Made by a program: the position numbers and the translations under genes | The notes under the pieces: generated by a model | What the model was told of the DNA's origin: nothing | The model's database searches: none | What the model saw: the letters and a program-made list of their open reading frames with translations, nothing else | DNA from: Burkholderiales bacterium | GTDB taxonomy: Bacteria > Pseudomonadota > Gammaproteobacteria > Burkholderiales > Burkholderiaceae_E | Direction: 5' to 3' | DNA length: 64,000 nucleotides | Assembly (NCBI GenBank): GCA_027487815.1 | Contig: JAIYCW010000067.1 | Coordinates: 124,001 to 188,000, forward strand | Shown: piece after piece, positions 27,901 through 38,400 of the stretch | Position numbering within the stretch: the first letter of the stretch is position 1 | Layout: the number at the start of each line of letters is the position of its first letter

Positions 27901-28526
27901 CCACGGCTGACGAACTTGATCAGCGGGCTAACCTTATGCGAAACCGAGATCTGGGTAAAACCCATGCGTTTGCATAGATCTTCTGCTGCCAACTCGTGGA
28001 CAGGGTTACGGTAGGCATGCATGAACACAACCGCCACACTGCGTAGTCCAGCTGTATACGCTTCACGCAGCAGGGGCTCCAGGGCGTGAGTATCCATGCC
28101 TTGCACAAGGCTGCCATCAGCAGCAAGGCGCTCATTAACTTCAATCACCCGGGAATACAGCAGCTCAGGCAAAACAATATGCCGATCAAACAAACGAGGG
28201 CGGTTCTGATAGGCAATACGCAGTGCGTCGCGAAAGCCACGAGTAGTGACCAATAAGGTGGGCTCGCCTTTTCGCTCCAACAAAGCATTGGTCGCTACGG
28301 TTGTTCCCATCTTCACCCGCAATACGCGATCTGAAGTAATCGGATCATGCTTGCCCAGACCGAGTAGCGCCCGGATACCTGCAACTGCTGCATCACGATA
28401 CTGCTCAGGATTCTCGCTAAGCAGTTTGTGCGTTACCAGCGACCCGTCAGGCCGCTTGCCAACGATATCGGTAAACGTGCCGCCCCGGTCAATCCAGAAC
28501 TGCCAACGCTTGTCTTGAGTGCTCAT
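24921..28526 (-). CDS. 5-oxoprolinase, ATP-hydrolysing (fused HyuA-HyuB)
   Basis: 1201-residue fusion of the two hydantoinase/oxoprolinase halves. The HyuA half (about 1-690) has the actin-like ATP motifs [11 protein letters not shown] near the start, [16 protein letters not shown], and [14 protein letters not shown]. The HyuB half (about 700-1201) has [36 protein letters not shown] and a glycine-rich C-terminus. Fused forms of this size are typical of eukaryote-like and many proteobacterial 5-oxoprolinases, which open pyroglutamate to glutamate with ATP. Transcribed with a TRAP transporter and a DUF1445 protein, so it probably acts on an imported or cyclised glutamate derivative. Hydantoin substrates remain possible. 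Confidence 0.88.
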   Translation of the reverse strand: MSTQDKRWQFWIDRGGTFTDIVGKRPDGSLVTHKLLSENPEQYRDAAVAGIRALLGLGKHDPITSDRVLRVKMGTTVATNALLERKGEPTLLVTTRGFRDALRIAYQNRPRLFDRHIVLPELLYSRVIEVNERLAADGSLVQGMDTHALEPLLREAYTAGLRSVAVVFMHAYRNPVHELAAEDLCKRMGFTQISVSHKVSPLIKFVSRGDTTVVDAYLSPILRRYVDQVAAEMPGVELLFMQSSGGLTLAERFQGKDAILSGPAGGIVGMARTAQLAGQDRVIGFDMGGTSTDVSHFAGEFEREFETLVAGVRMRAPMMSIHTVAAGGGSILGFDGARLRVGPQSAGANPGPAAYRRGGPLAVTDANVLLGKIVPEYFPKVFGPQADQPLDRQVVQQQFDALALKSGRTPVELAEGFIEIAVQQMANAIKKISVARGYDVTRYTLQCFGGAGGQHACLVADALGMTKVLVHPLAGVLSAYGMGLADRNLIREQSVEQPLNEQQWPQVEQAMQALQARVSLEFDDGQAHFNARAHVRYAGTDSALIVPWGSLQQVREGFEQAYRQRYAFLMSERALLVEALSVEAISRGDPVEEAVHALASSPQPSVTTVVPMVSEGRWCDASLIQRESFMPGQHVDGPAIVAEKNATTVVEAGWRAEVTQHDHIVLSRIRPRTQRFAVGTQVDPVLLEVFNNLFMNIAEQMGLQLQNTAYSVNIKERLDFSCALFDAQGNLIANAPHMPVHLGSMGESIKTVIRENAGKMQPGDVFVLNDPYSGGTHLPDVTVITPVFIDADASTMNESRVPRSRAPLFYVGSRGHHADIGGSTPGSMPPFSTRIEEEGVRIDNFQLIRHGQLREADMVALLQSGEYPSRNPHQNMADLKAQVAANEKGVQELGQMVRQFGLEVVKAYMQHVQDNAEESVRRVITRLHDGAMTLPLDNGARIEVSVKVNHQERSAVIDFTGTSPQQVNNFNAPTAVTMAAVLYVFRTLVDDDIPLNAGCLKPLEVIIPQGCMLNPLAPASVVAGNVETSTCITNALYGALRIMGAGQPTMNNFTFGNAKYQYYETISGGSGAGEGFEGTSVVQTHMTNSRLTDPEILEFRFPVRLQSYALREGSGGAGHWRGGNGGVRRVEFLEPMTASILSNGRIYPAFGMAGGQPGAVGINRVERKDGSIEMLEHIGSTEMGVGDVFVIETPGGGGYGV

Positions 28527-28563
28527 TGCGATTGAATCCTCTTTACCATTGTCCTCACCGAAT

Positions 28564-29874
28564 TCACTTGGCCGGGCCCATCACCCAATCCGGCACGCTG
28601 GTCACGATGCCTGGAAACAGGGTGATCAGGGCAATGCAAAGCACCAGGCACATAAAAAACGGAATGGCCGCGCGGGCTATGCGATTGCTGTCTTTGCCCG
28701 TCATGTTTTGCAGAACGAACAAATTGAAGCCCACCGGCGGGGTGACCTCGGCAATCTCCACCAAAAGAATCACAAAGATGCCAAACCATACCAGATCAAA
28801 TCCTGCCTTCTGGATCATGGGTAGCACCACCGCTGCAGTGAGCACAATCATGCTGATGCCATCCAGTGCCGTCCCCAGAATCAAGTACACCACCACCAGA
28901 CAAGCAATCAATGCATAGGGCGACAGGTTCATGGCACTGACCCATTGCGCCAATTCGCGGGGAATGCCGGTGAAAGCCATGGTTTTGGTAAGGAACGCCG
29001 CTCCTGCCAGGATGAACATGATCATGCAGCTGGTGCGAGCCGCCCCCATGAGAGCAGCACTGAAGTTGGTCCAGTTCAGTGAGCGGCTCCAGGCGGCCAG
29101 CACCAGAGAGCCGAACACGCCATAGGCTGCGCATTCAGTAGCTGTTGCCCAGCCTGCCACCAGAGACCAGCAAATGAATACGATCAGCAGCGCACATGGC
29201 AGCAGGTTCTTCGAACTTCGCAACTTGTCCGAAAAACTCATGGCGGGTTCGGCAGGCGGCATTTTCCCGGGGTTGCGTAAGGCCCACCATGCGATATAGG
29301 CAGAAAAGAGCCCCATCAACAAGAGCCCAGGCAAAAAGCCAGCCAGGAAGATCCGAATAATGGAGGCGTCTGCTGCCATGGCATAGACCACCATCGTGAT
29401 GGAAGGCGGAATCAGAATGCCCAAGGTTCCAGCAGTGGCCAATGACCCCAGCGCAATGTTTTCGTCGTAGCCTCGCTTACCCAGCTCCGGCAATGACACC
29501 TTGGCTATCGTTGCACAGGTGGCTGCCGAAGAGCCCGATACCGAGCCAAAAATTCCGCATCCAAGAATCGTGGTGTGAAAGAGTCGGCCAGGCACGCGTC
29601 CAAGCCAGGGCGCCAGCCCACTGAACATCTCTTCGCTCAACTTGGTGCGAAACAAGATCTCCCCCATCCAGATGAAAAGCGGAAGGGCGGCAAGTTCCCA
29701 ACTCGCATTACTCTCCCAAAAGGCAGAAAAGAGATTCAGCCCGGGCGAAGTGGTGGTAAAAAACGCCTGCCCAATCCAACCGCAGATCGCGAGAGTCATC
29801 GCAATCCACACACCGCCAGCAAGAAAAAACAACATCACCACGAGCAGGAATAGCCCGATACCCAACGCATCCAT
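28564..29874 (-). CDS. TRAP transporter large permease (DctM type)
   Basis: 436-residue inner-membrane protein with about twelve hydrophobic helices and the DctM features [27 protein letters not shown], and the [12 protein letters not shown] motif near the C-terminus. It forms the sodium-driven channel of a tripartite ATP-independent periplasmic importer with the DctQ and DctP genes just upstream. 37 bases separate it from the oxoprolinase gene, which probably handles the imported compound. Confidence 0.95.
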   Translation of the reverse strand: MDALGIGLFLLVVMLFFLAGGVWIAMTLAICGWIGQAFFTTTSPGLNLFSAFWESNASWELAALPLFIWMGEILFRTKLSEEMFSGLAPWLGRVPGRLFHTTILGCGIFGSVSGSSAATCATIAKVSLPELGKRGYDENIALGSLATAGTLGILIPPSITMVVYAMAADASIIRIFLAGFLPGLLLMGLFSAYIAWWALRNPGKMPPAEPAMSFSDKLRSSKNLLPCALLIVFICWSLVAGWATATECAAYGVFGSLVLAAWSRSLNWTNFSAALMGAARTSCMIMFILAGAAFLTKTMAFTGIPRELAQWVSAMNLSPYALIACLVVVYLILGTALDGISMIVLTAAVVLPMIQKAGFDLVWFGIFVILLVEIAEVTPPVGFNLFVLQNMTGKDSNRIARAAIPFFMCLVLCIALITLFPGIVTSVPDWVMGPAK

Positions 29875-29901
29875 GATTTGAGACCTTTAAAAAGGAAGGG
29901 A

Positions 29902-30435
29902 TCAGATATCGGAGGAGAAATCGCCCCGCGAATGCCGCTCGCGGGTGAGACGCTCAAAGGTGGGCAAATGCCCGCGCAGCACCAGAAGCCACTCATCCAG
30001 AATCGCGATCAACAACAGCACCGCGCCGACAGCGAACACCGACTGCGGCCACCAGATCGGAATTGGTAACAGACCCTGAGCGAGCTCATTGAACTTCATG
30101 CTCTCGTAAGTGAAACGACAGGCCCAATAGGCCAGATAAGCTACTGCAACCGCTGCGATGCTTAGGCAAGCCAATTCGACACGATGGCGCATTTTTTCAG
30201 ACAGCTTTTCTAGCACCAGACTCACCCGCACAAAGTCTCCATGCCTGAAGGCGTGGGCCATGGTCAGGAACGCCGCAGCCGCACATAGCCACGCAACGAT
30301 GTCGTTGATGGCCCCAGTCGTAATGCCAAACTGCCTTCCCAAAGACTGCACGATCATCAATACCGCAATTGCCGCGATGCATGCCGCACCAAGGATCGCA
30401 GCGGCGAAATAGAGGCGATCCAAGGCTTGGCGCAT
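29902..30435 (-). CDS. TRAP transporter small permease (DctQ type)
   Basis: 177-residue membrane protein with four hydrophobic helices and the DctQ hallmark of a tryptophan/small-residue second helix (GAINDIVAWLCAAAAFLTMAHAFRHGDFVRV). It binds the large permease and stabilises the complex. It lies between the DctP gene (7 bases before) and DctM (27 bases after). Confidence 0.93.
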   Translation of the reverse strand: MRQALDRLYFAAAILGAACIAAIAVLMIVQSLGRQFGITTGAINDIVAWLCAAAAFLTMAHAFRHGDFVRVSLVLEKLSEKMRHRVELACLSIAAVAVAYLAYWACRFTYESMKFNELAQGLLPIPIWWPQSVFAVGAVLLLIAILDEWLLVLRGHLPTFERLTRERHSRGDFSSDI

Positions 30436-30442
30436 GATTGGC

Positions 30443-31438
30443 TTACTTCCGGTTGAAGGCGTCGATCACTGCTTTACCTTCATCGCCAGCAGCCTTGAGC
30501 CAATCGGCCGTCATACGATCGCCGATGGTTTTTAGTTCGCGCTTGAGCCCTTCGCTGGAGGTGTCAATCTTCATGCCCCTGGCGGCAAGCTCGCGCATGA
30601 ATTCATTATCCTTTTCCTCGCTCAGCTTCCAGCCGCGTTGCTCTGCAGCGCTCGCCTGGGCCAGCACAGCGTCCTGGGTAGCCTTGTCCAGACCGTCAAA
30701 CACCCGCTGGCTGACTACCACTGCATTGCGGGGCAGCCATGCATTCACGTCATAGAAAAACTTCACATGCTCGTAAAGCTTGCTATCCACTCCGCTAGCG
30801 CTTGAGGTAAGGAAGTTGTCTACGCCACCGGTCGCCAAGGCAGCAGGCAATTCCGCGAGTTGAATCGTAACCGGCTGCGCGCCAACCGATGTTGCGATGA
30901 ATGCAGTGGCCGGGTTGTAGGCCCGCATCTTGGTGCCCTTGAGGTCATTCATCGAACCCACCGGCTTGATGGTATAAAGCCCTTGAGGGGGCCACGGCAC
31001 GGTGTAAAGCAAGCGCATCCCTTGCGCGGCAAGAGTCTTCACCAGCAAAGGGCGCGACACTTGATCCAGGCGCCTGGCATCGGCATAGCTGGTGGCAAGA
31101 AACGGAATTGAATCCAAGCCATACACCGGTGCTTCATTCGCTGCGCCCGACACAATAAATTCGCCGATCTGGGTTTGCCCGGATTGCACCGCACGCTTGA
31201 TTTCATTGGCCTTGAACAGCGATGCTCCTGGATGGACCTGAATACGCAACTTGCCGCCGGTAGCACGTTCTACCCCTTCGGCAAATGCCTGCAGGTTCTG
31301 GACCTGAAAGGTGTTGGCGCCATAGCCAGAGGGCAGATCCCATTTGGTCTGCGCAGCTGCAGGTGCGGCTCCCAGGCCATAGGCCACTGCAAAGCCCACA
31401 CTCAGGGCGGTCAGGTTAAAACGTCGACGCATGTTCAT
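30443..31438 (-). CDS. TRAP transporter substrate-binding protein (DctP type)
   Basis: 331-residue periplasmic binding protein. Leader MNMRRRFNLTALSVGFAVAY, cleavage near AAAQT. The DctP core is visible in FAEGVERATGGKLRIQVHPG and in MNDLKGTKMRAYNPATA, where the Arg usually pins a carboxylate. A carboxylate ligand is therefore expected; with oxoprolinase and a DUF1445 protein in the operon, pyroglutamate or a glutamate derivative is a fair guess. Confidence 0.93.
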   Translation of the reverse strand: MNMRRRFNLTALSVGFAVAYGLGAAPAAAQTKWDLPSGYGANTFQVQNLQAFAEGVERATGGKLRIQVHPGASLFKANEIKRAVQSGQTQIGEFIVSGAANEAPVYGLDSIPFLATSYADARRLDQVSRPLLVKTLAAQGMRLLYTVPWPPQGLYTIKPVGSMNDLKGTKMRAYNPATAFIATSVGAQPVTIQLAELPAALATGGVDNFLTSSASGVDSKLYEHVKFFYDVNAWLPRNAVVVSQRVFDGLDKATQDAVLAQASAAEQRGWKLSEEKDNEFMRELAARGMKIDTSSEGLKRELKTIGDRMTADWLKAAGDEGKAVIDAFNRK

Positions 31439-31458
31439 GAATTGATTCCTTAAAAAAA

Positions 31459-32247
31459 CTAAAAACTCGCCATCTGATGATTCAAACGATCAGTCACCAA
31501 CATCGCGCCCGGGCGATGGGTGATACAGAACTCGGGCTTGGCATGGGCCAACGCTGCCTGGGGAGTAACCCCACAGGCCCAGAACACGGGAAGCTCATCA
31601 CTGCGCACTTCAACAGCATCGCCGTAGTGGGGGCGCTGCAGGTCCTGGATTCCAATCAGGCCGGGGTCGCCAATGTGTACAGGCGCACCATGATTTTCAA
31701 CATAACGTGAAGTGATTTGCACTGCGCGAATCGCGTCTGCAGCGCGCAAGGGCCGCATCGAGACAACTGTCGGCCCCGAGAACCGTCCGGCAGGAGTCGT
31801 CGCGAGGCTGGAGCGATACATGGCCACATTGCGCTTTTGCGAAACATGGCGCAGCTCAATGCCCGCATCCATCAGCGCTTGCTCGAAGGAAAATGAGCAG
31901 CCAATTACAAAGCTCACCAAATCTGCACGCCATAGGGACGCCACCTCGGCCACTTCATCAACCAGTACCCCATCGCGCCATACCCGGTATCCAGGCAAGT
32001 CAGTGCGCACATCCACATCGCGCCCGAGGGATTCGATCACAGGCCGACCGGGATCGCCCACCGCGAGCAAGGGGCAAGGCTTGGGATTGCGCTGGCAATA
32101 CAGCAAGAAGTCATCGGCCCAGGCCTTGGGCAAAATCACCAGATTGCCTTGAACAAAGGCACCCGCACCACTGGTGTGCCCGGAAAACTTTCCGGAACGA
32201 ATTGCCTGGCGCAGTTCGTAAGCTGAAGATGAATTTAGGTTTGGCAT
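31459..32247 (-). CDS. Putative hydro-lyase, DUF1445 (D-glutamate cyclase-related)
   Basis: 262-residue protein with the full DUF1445 pattern: [16 protein letters not shown] at the start, GNLVILP, then [13 protein letters not shown] with a conserved Cys, and the middle [23 protein letters not shown] with [10 protein letters not shown]. The family is annotated as putative hydro-lyase; the mammalian D-glutamate cyclase contains a related domain that turns D-glutamate into 5-oxo-D-proline. It lies at the head of the TRAP/oxoprolinase operon, 20 bases before the DctP gene, which agrees with glutamate or pyroglutamate chemistry. Exact reaction unknown. Confidence 0.87.
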   Translation of the reverse strand: MPNLNSSSAYELRQAIRSGKFSGHTSGAGAFVQGNLVILPKAWADDFLLYCQRNPKPCPLLAVGDPGRPVIESLGRDVDVRTDLPGYRVWRDGVLVDEVAEVASLWRADLVSFVIGCSFSFEQALMDAGIELRHVSQKRNVAMYRSSLATTPAGRFSGPTVVSMRPLRAADAIRAVQITSRYVENHGAPVHIGDPGLIGIQDLQRPHYGDAVEVRSDELPVFWACGVTPQAALAHAKPEFCITHRPGAMLVTDRLNHQMASF

Positions 32248-32298
32248 GGCGGCAGTGTGCGCGATGCCACAACGCCTGCCTAACGCAAAATTTTTTGC

Positions 32299-33231
32299 TT
32301 ATCTCATCGATTTTTTCGATGCTATGGATTTTCGTGCAACCGGCTTTGACCCTGAAAGACTCTGCGCATATTCCGAGGCCGCGCGAACGATTTGTTCGAT
32401 ATCTCCTGCAGAAGGGTCATGCCGATAACTGGCATAGATCGGCAAATCAGCCAAAGCCACATTACATTTCAAGATCCGCAAAGGCTGCGAAAGACTCAGC
32501 CTTCGTACGGCCGCTTCGGGTAGCGCCGCGATGCCGAATCCGCTGGTGACGAGCTGGGCCATCGCAGAGATCGATGACACTGCATGCACTTTGCGCGGCT
32601 GAGCCTGCTGCTTGGCCAGCACCTCCAGCAGCATCGCATAGGGTTGCGAGCCGCGCTGAAAAGTCATCAGGTCAAACGCGGCAATCTCGGCCAGGCTATA
32701 GCTTCGTTTGGTGTGATTCTTCGCATGACCAACAAACTGCATAGGCATGGCTGGCAAGCTACGAGAGCGAATCGAGTCTGCCTCAATCGGCAAGGTAGCA
32801 AACACGACATCCAGCGCACCGCGGCGCATCTGATCCAGAAGCACTGGCGTTGTTTCCACCGTAAGCTCAAGCTCAAGTCGGCTGCCTGAGCTTTGTAATG
32901 TTTCCAGCCACGGGATCAACCAGGAGTGAAGTACCGATTCGATCGCACCGATGCGCAAACGCGTTGCAGCTGCAGGCTCAGAGCCAAGCTCGGCTTTGGC
33001 TTCTCGCTGCAACTCAAGCAACTTCTGGGAGTGCTTTAGAAAGCGGCTTCCGGCGGTCGTCAAGCGAAACGAGCGGTCGCGCCGATCCAGCAACAAGACA
33101 CCGAGCTCATCCTCCAGAGCGGCGATGCGAGCGGACATTGCTGACTGAGTGAGGTAGAGCTTTTCGGCAGCCCGGCTGATCGAGCGCAGCGTGGCCACCC
33201 AGTAAAACGCCTCGACAAACCGCAGATTCAT
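32299..33231 (-). CDS. LysR-family transcriptional regulator
   Basis: 310-residue LysR regulator. The N-terminal helix-turn-helix reads FYWVATLRSISRAAEKLYLTQSAMSARI (residues 8-35 or so), followed by the linker helix and a two-lobed effector domain. It lies 51 bases upstream of, and in the same direction as, the DUF1445-TRAP-oxoprolinase set, so it is the likely regulator. LysR proteins often face their target, so the same-strand arrangement is slightly unusual. The C-terminus is rich in Ser and Lys. Confidence 0.93.
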   Translation of the reverse strand: MNLRFVEAFYWVATLRSISRAAEKLYLTQSAMSARIAALEDELGVLLLDRRDRSFRLTTAGSRFLKHSQKLLELQREAKAELGSEPAAATRLRIGAIESVLHSWLIPWLETLQSSGSRLELELTVETTPVLLDQMRRGALDVVFATLPIEADSIRSRSLPAMPMQFVGHAKNHTKRSYSLAEIAAFDLMTFQRGSQPYAMLLEVLAKQQAQPRKVHAVSSISAMAQLVTSGFGIAALPEAAVRRLSLSQPLRILKCNVALADLPIYASYRHDPSAGDIEQIVRAASEYAQSLSGSKPVARKSIASKKSMR

Positions 33232-33274
33232 GCGGACAGTGTACTACTGCCCTGCCCCTGGTCCGGGACTTCGT

Positions 33275-34555
33275 TTACTTGACTGGCCGTAGCATCGCGC
33301 ATCGCACCTGTGGGCTGATGGATGCTGCATCGACCAGCCGCTCGGTGCGAAATCCAAACCCCGAGCCCTCCACATCAAACACTACTTCGCCGCCAGCGCG
33401 CTGCATGAGCATCACGACCTGAGGGGTGATGAGCTGGTGATCAGAAGCACGCATCGTGACGGCATACGGAGTGCGCAAGCTTCGGCCTTCCATCGCACGG
33501 GCTACCGCAAAAGCCTCGGTCGACCCAGCCGCTTCTATCGATTGCGCAAGCATCTCGAGCATCACCACATGGCGGATATTGAAGTAGTCATCCCGGGGAT
33601 CGCGCAAGCGCTGACGAAACGCCGCATAGATGGGTTCGCTCGCTTCAAGCCCCTGATTGGGATGCCATTCCGCGACCGCACGCACACGGCCCACCCCGGA
33701 CTCACCAATCGCGGTGGGCGAGCCCAGACTGTTGCCGTAAAAGGTGTAGTACTGAGCCTCAAGGCCTACATCCCGCGCGGCACGCACCATCAGCGCCAGG
33801 TCATTGCCCCAGTTGCCAGTCACCACGGTATCGGCACCCGCCGCCTTGATCTTTGAAGCGTAGGGCGCGAAGTCCTTGATGCGTCCCAGGGGATGCAATT
33901 CATCACCCACAATCTCAATATCTGGGCGCCGCGCAGTGATCATCTGCCTGGCCAGCCTGGCGACTTGCTGACCAAAGCTATAGTCCTGATTGAGCAAATA
34001 CACCTTGCGAATCGCGCGATTGCTTGCCATGGCTTCAACGAGTGCTGCCATACGCATCTCGGCATGCGCATCGAAGCGGAAATGCCAAAAGCTGCAACGC
34101 TCCTGGGTGAGGATCGGGTCAACCGCCGAGTAGTTAAGGAACACCACCCGATTGCCCGGCTCACGCTCATTGTGCCGATTCACCGCATCAATAATGCCCG
34201 CTGCAATCGCGCTGCTATTGCCTTGGAGAACAAAGGTAATACGCCGATCTGTGACCAGCTTCAAACTGAGCAACGCTTCATCAAGCTGCCCTTTGCTGTC
34301 GAAGCTCAACACTTCAAGCAGGTGTCGGCGATCGCCTATCTTCACGCCACCCCGTGCATTGATTAGATCGGCGGCGAACTGGATATTACGCAACACTGAG
34401 GCGCCTGCATTGGCAAATGCGCCCGACAGGCCTTCCACTACCGCCAACTGAATGCGGGGAGCGTCTTGTGAGAAGCCAGGGCGGGTGAAAAGTGGTGCGA
34501 GTGCACTGAAGGACAACAACGAGCGGCCCAAACGCCGCCTGGAAAAACTAATCAT
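33275..34555 (-). CDS. ABC transporter substrate-binding protein, Leu/Ile/Val type
   Basis: 426-residue periplasmic protein of the type I binding-protein fold (Peripla_BP_6). It has an RRR-containing leader (residues 6-30, Tat-like), then IQLAVVEGLSGAFANAG at the first strand and INARGGVKIGDRRHLLEV, as in LivK. The YSAVDPILTQERCSFWHFR hinge region is present. No permease is nearby. Its ATG overlaps the stop of the esterase gene (ATGA), so it is co-translated with it. The ligand is unknown; such lone proteins may also act in sensing. Confidence 0.87.
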   Translation of the reverse strand: MISFSRRRLGRSLLSFSALAPLFTRPGFSQDAPRIQLAVVEGLSGAFANAGASVLRNIQFAADLINARGGVKIGDRRHLLEVLSFDSKGQLDEALLSLKLVTDRRITFVLQGNSSAIAAGIIDAVNRHNEREPGNRVVFLNYSAVDPILTQERCSFWHFRFDAHAEMRMAALVEAMASNRAIRKVYLLNQDYSFGQQVARLARQMITARRPDIEIVGDELHPLGRIKDFAPYASKIKAAGADTVVTGNWGNDLALMVRAARDVGLEAQYYTFYGNSLGSPTAIGESGVGRVRAVAEWHPNQGLEASEPIYAAFRQRLRDPRDDYFNIRHVVMLEMLAQSIEAAGSTEAFAVARAMEGRSLRTPYAVTMRASDHQLITPQVVMLMQRAGGEVVFDVEGSGFGFRTERLVDAASISPQVRCAMLRPVK

Positions 34556-35403
34556 CGAATGAATATCACTATGTCTTCAAGTACCGGATCAAGCAGACGC
34601 AAAGGCAAGCTCAATGCGCCAATAATTGTCATGTGGCTCACGTTCTCATAACGCTTGAACGTAACCTCGGTGTTTGCAGCGCGCAGCCGGGAGGCCAAGG
34701 CTTCAGAGTTGCGTTTGGGATTGACCAAAGTATCGTTGGCCCCAGTGGCAATGAAGCTGCGGATCGCAGGTTGCCCGGCATAGTTGATTGGCTGGCTGGA
34801 GGCGGGTACGTTAGGGTGATTAAAAGCCTGCTGAACTTCGGGCACGCCAATCGGTAAAAAATCATAGGGCCCGGACAACCCGATCCAGCCTGCCAATTGC
34901 CGAGGCCGCAAGTCATAGGCTGCCAGCCAGCGAGGATCGAGCGCAATCATCGCCGCGTTGTAAGCACCAGCGCTATGCCCCATCACATACACCCCCTGGT
35001 GCTTGCGGCTTGCGATCTCATCAAGATTGAGAAAGCTCCATGCCACAGCGGCCGCACAATCCTTGAGGAACTCGGGGTATTGCACTTCAGGGTTCAATCG
35101 ATAGTCGGCCACCACTGTCGTGATACCCCGACTTGCCAGGGCTTTGCCCACAAAGGCGTAGTCAGCGCGCGATCCGGTGTTCCAGGAACCACCATAAAAG
35201 AACACAATCGCACGCGGATTCGCAGGCGCTTTATCAGGCCAATACACATCGACCCGTTGGCGGGGATTCGTACCATAGGGCAAGCCCAGCTTGACCTTCA
35301 CGCCCAAGCCTGGGGTAGTGGTATTGATTACTTCGGTGGCTGAGCAACCCACAAGGCCGCTTATCGCAGCAAGGGCGATCAACGCATCACGACGCGAATT
35401 CAT
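34552..35403 (-). CDS. Lipoprotein alpha/beta hydrolase (esterase)
   Basis: 283-residue esterase with a lipoprotein leader ending SGLVGCS (Cys about residue 18). It has the oxyanion motif FFYGGSWNTGS, nucleophile elbow GHSAGAYNA, an Asp near GANDTLVNP and a His in ENVSHMTII. This is the BD-FAE/hormone-sensitive-lipase-like group of carboxylesterases. I use the ATG at 35403 because it starts the lipoprotein leader; the frame is open to 35493. It begins four bases after the pyruvate carboxylase stop, so it is in that transcript, with no clear functional reason. Confidence 0.85.
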   Translation of the reverse strand: MNSRRDALIALAAISGLVGCSATEVINTTTPGLGVKVKLGLPYGTNPRQRVDVYWPDKAPANPRAIVFFYGGSWNTGSRADYAFVGKALASRGITTVVADYRLNPEVQYPEFLKDCAAAVAWSFLNLDEIASRKHQGVYVMGHSAGAYNAAMIALDPRWLAAYDLRPRQLAGWIGLSGPYDFLPIGVPEVQQAFNHPNVPASSQPINYAGQPAIRSFIATGANDTLVNPKRNSEALASRLRAANTEVTFKRYENVSHMTIIGALSLPLRLLDPVLEDIVIFIR

Positions 35404-35407
35404 CGCT

Positions 35408-38400
35408 TCAGGCAAGCTGGAACTCCACCAGCAGGTCACGCGCTGCCACCGTATCGCCGCTACGGACATGCACTGCCTTGATCGTGGCATCACGCTCGCA
35501 TCTGATCTGGCTTTCCATCTTCATCGCCTCCAGGGAAATCAGGGGGTCACCAGCCTTCACCACCTGGCCCGGTTTAACCGCCACCGTCACAATCATACCG
35601 GGCATCGGAGCCGCCACATGCGCAGGATTAGCGGGGTCGGCTTGGGTCCGGGTGTGGGCGGAACGAGCCGCGCCCGCCTTCTCAATACGCAAGGTGCGCG
35701 GCTGCCCGTTGAGCTCAAAGAATACCTTGACCAACCCTTCTTCTTCAGCTGCGGCGGTGCCCAGCATCCGGATCACAAGAGCTTTTCCTGCATCGATATC
35801 CACACTGATTTCATCACGCTCGGCCATACCGTAAAAAAATGCTTTGGAAGGCAGCACACTCACATCACCAAACACGCGCTGATGATCGCAATACTCCTTG
35901 AATACCTTCGGGTACATCAAATAGCTCGCGAGTTGGCGTTCATCCACAGCCTTGCCAGCTGCCTTTTCTGCGGCAACACGTGCGGCTGCAAAATCAACCT
36001 CGGCCAAACGATCACCGGGCCGGTAGGGTTGTGGCGGCTCAGGCATCAAAGGCGCGGGAGTATCGCATCTCAAAATGCGCCGCGAAACGGCCATCGGAAA
36101 TCCATCCGGAGGAAAGCCAAGCTCGCCCTTGAAGAGCGACACCACGGATTCCGGAAAACTGATGTCGCGCGAATCATCCATCACATCATCAACACTCAAA
36201 TCATTGGCCACCATGAAGAGCGCCATATCGCCAACCACCTTGGAAGTCGGTGTCACTTTGACAATATCGCCAAACAACAAGTTGACCTGCGCATAACATT
36301 GCGAGACCTCGGGCCAGCGATGCTCAAGGCCGGTGGCGCGCGCTTGCTCGCGCAGGTTGGTGTACTGGCCACCGGGCATTTCATGGTTATAGACATCACT
36401 CGTGCCCGAGCGGATATCAGCTTCAAACGGTGCGTAGACACGACGCACACCTTCCCAATAGGTCGAGAGCTCAAGCATATGCTCGCGAGACACCTCCGGC
36501 ATCTTCGCGGAGCCTTCCAGTGCCGCGACGATCGCGCCGAGATTGGGCTGCGAGGTGAGCCCACTCATCGCATCCAGCGCACCATCAACAGCATCCGCGC
36601 CGGCACCCACCGCCGCAAGTATCGAAGCCACACCCGCGCCGCTGGTGTCATGGGTGTGAAAGTGAATCGGCAAGCCAGTTTCAGCCTTGAGCACGCGCAC
36701 TAGTTCAGAAGCCGCCTGAGGGCGACACACCCCGGCCATATCCTTGATTCCGAGAATATGCACACCAGCGGCTTGAAGCTCTCGGGCAATGCCGATGTAG
36801 TACTGCAGGTTGTACTTACGCTTGGCATCAAAAAGATCTGCTGAATAACAAACAGTGCCCTCACACAAGGCGCCGGTCTCAATCACCGCATCAATCGCCA
36901 CGCGCATATTGCGCACCCAGTTCAGGGAATCAAACACGCGAAACAGATCGACGCCGTTGCGCCCACCAAGGCTAGCGGGCCCCGCACCATCGCCGCGCGC
37001 GGCTTGCTGGATAAAGTGGCGCACCACATTGTCTGGATAGTTGGTATAGCCCACCGCATTGGAGGCACGCAGCAGCATCTGCAACAAGGTGTTGGGCACC
37101 TCGGCGCGTAGCTGCGCCAGTCGCGCCCAAGGGTCTTCTTTCAAAAACCGCAAGGCCACATCGAAGGTCGCCCCGCCCCAGCATTCCAGCGAAAACAGGC
37201 CCGGCAACAAGCGCGCATACGCCGGTGCAATGGCAACCAGATCATGGGTACGCATGCGGGTGGCAAGCAGGGATTGATGCGCATCGCGCATTGTGGTGTC
37301 TGTGAGCAGGAGCGCAGGATGATCGACCATCCATTGCGCAAATCCCTTGGCACCCAGCTCGGCCAATCGATCCCGGCTACCTGGCGGTGGCGCAACACTA
37401 CGATCAAACTTGGGCTTGCGAATGCTCAGATGGGTCAGATCAGGCAGAACCCGCCCCTTGATGTCAGGTTGACCATTGACACTTACCTCACCCAAGTACC
37501 GCAACATCTTCGTGGCGCGGTCACGCCGCTGACCAAATTTGAATAGCGCGGGAGTGGTATCAATGAAGCGGGTTGTCACCGTACCTGCGGCAAAATCGGC
37601 GTGGTTGATGACGTTTTCTACAAACTGCAGATTGGTCGCCACTCCCCGAATCCGAAACTCGCGCAGCGCCCGATCCATACGTTTAATTGCCTCGGGCGCA
37701 GACGGGGCCCATGCGGTGACCTTGACCAACAAAGAGTCGTAATAAGGCGTGATCACGGCTCCGGCATATGCTGTGCCGCCATCCAGACGCAAGCCAAAGC
37801 CCGCCGCACTCCGATAGGCGGCAAGGCGGCCATAATCCGGCGTGAAATTGTTTTCTGGGTCTTCGGTAGTCACACGGCATTGCAGCGCATGGCCATTGAG
37901 TCGAATGTCCGCTTGCACCGGCACTGGGCAATCTGCATCCCCAATGCGAGCGCCTTCGGTGATGCGGATCTGCGACTTCACGATATCAATACCAGTCACT
38001 TCCTCGGTGACGGTATGCTCAACCTGCACACGCGGGTTCACCTCAATGAAGTAAAACTGTGAGGTATCCGCATCCATCAAAAACTCGACGGTGCCCGCAT
38101 GGGTGTAGTTCACCGCACGCCCGAGCTTCAAGGCAGATTCGCACAACGCTAGGCGCTGCCGATCATCAAGATAAGGTGCTGGCGCGCGCTCCACCACTTT
38201 CTGGTTGCGCCGCTGCACCGAGCAATCCCGCTCAAACAGATGCACAAGATTGCCGTGGGTGTCGCCCATGATCTGCACCTCGACATGGCGAGCCCGGCGC
38301 ACCAGCTTTTCGAGATAGACCTCATCATTCCCAAAGGCCGCACCCGCTTCACGTCGAGCCACCGGCAATTGCGATGCCAGGTCAGCGTCCGATTCGATGA

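Noticed and set aside
35291-36703. 470-codon plus-strand frame opposite pyc
   Set aside because: A His/Arg-rich shadow of pyruvate carboxylase, which is conserved over its whole length.
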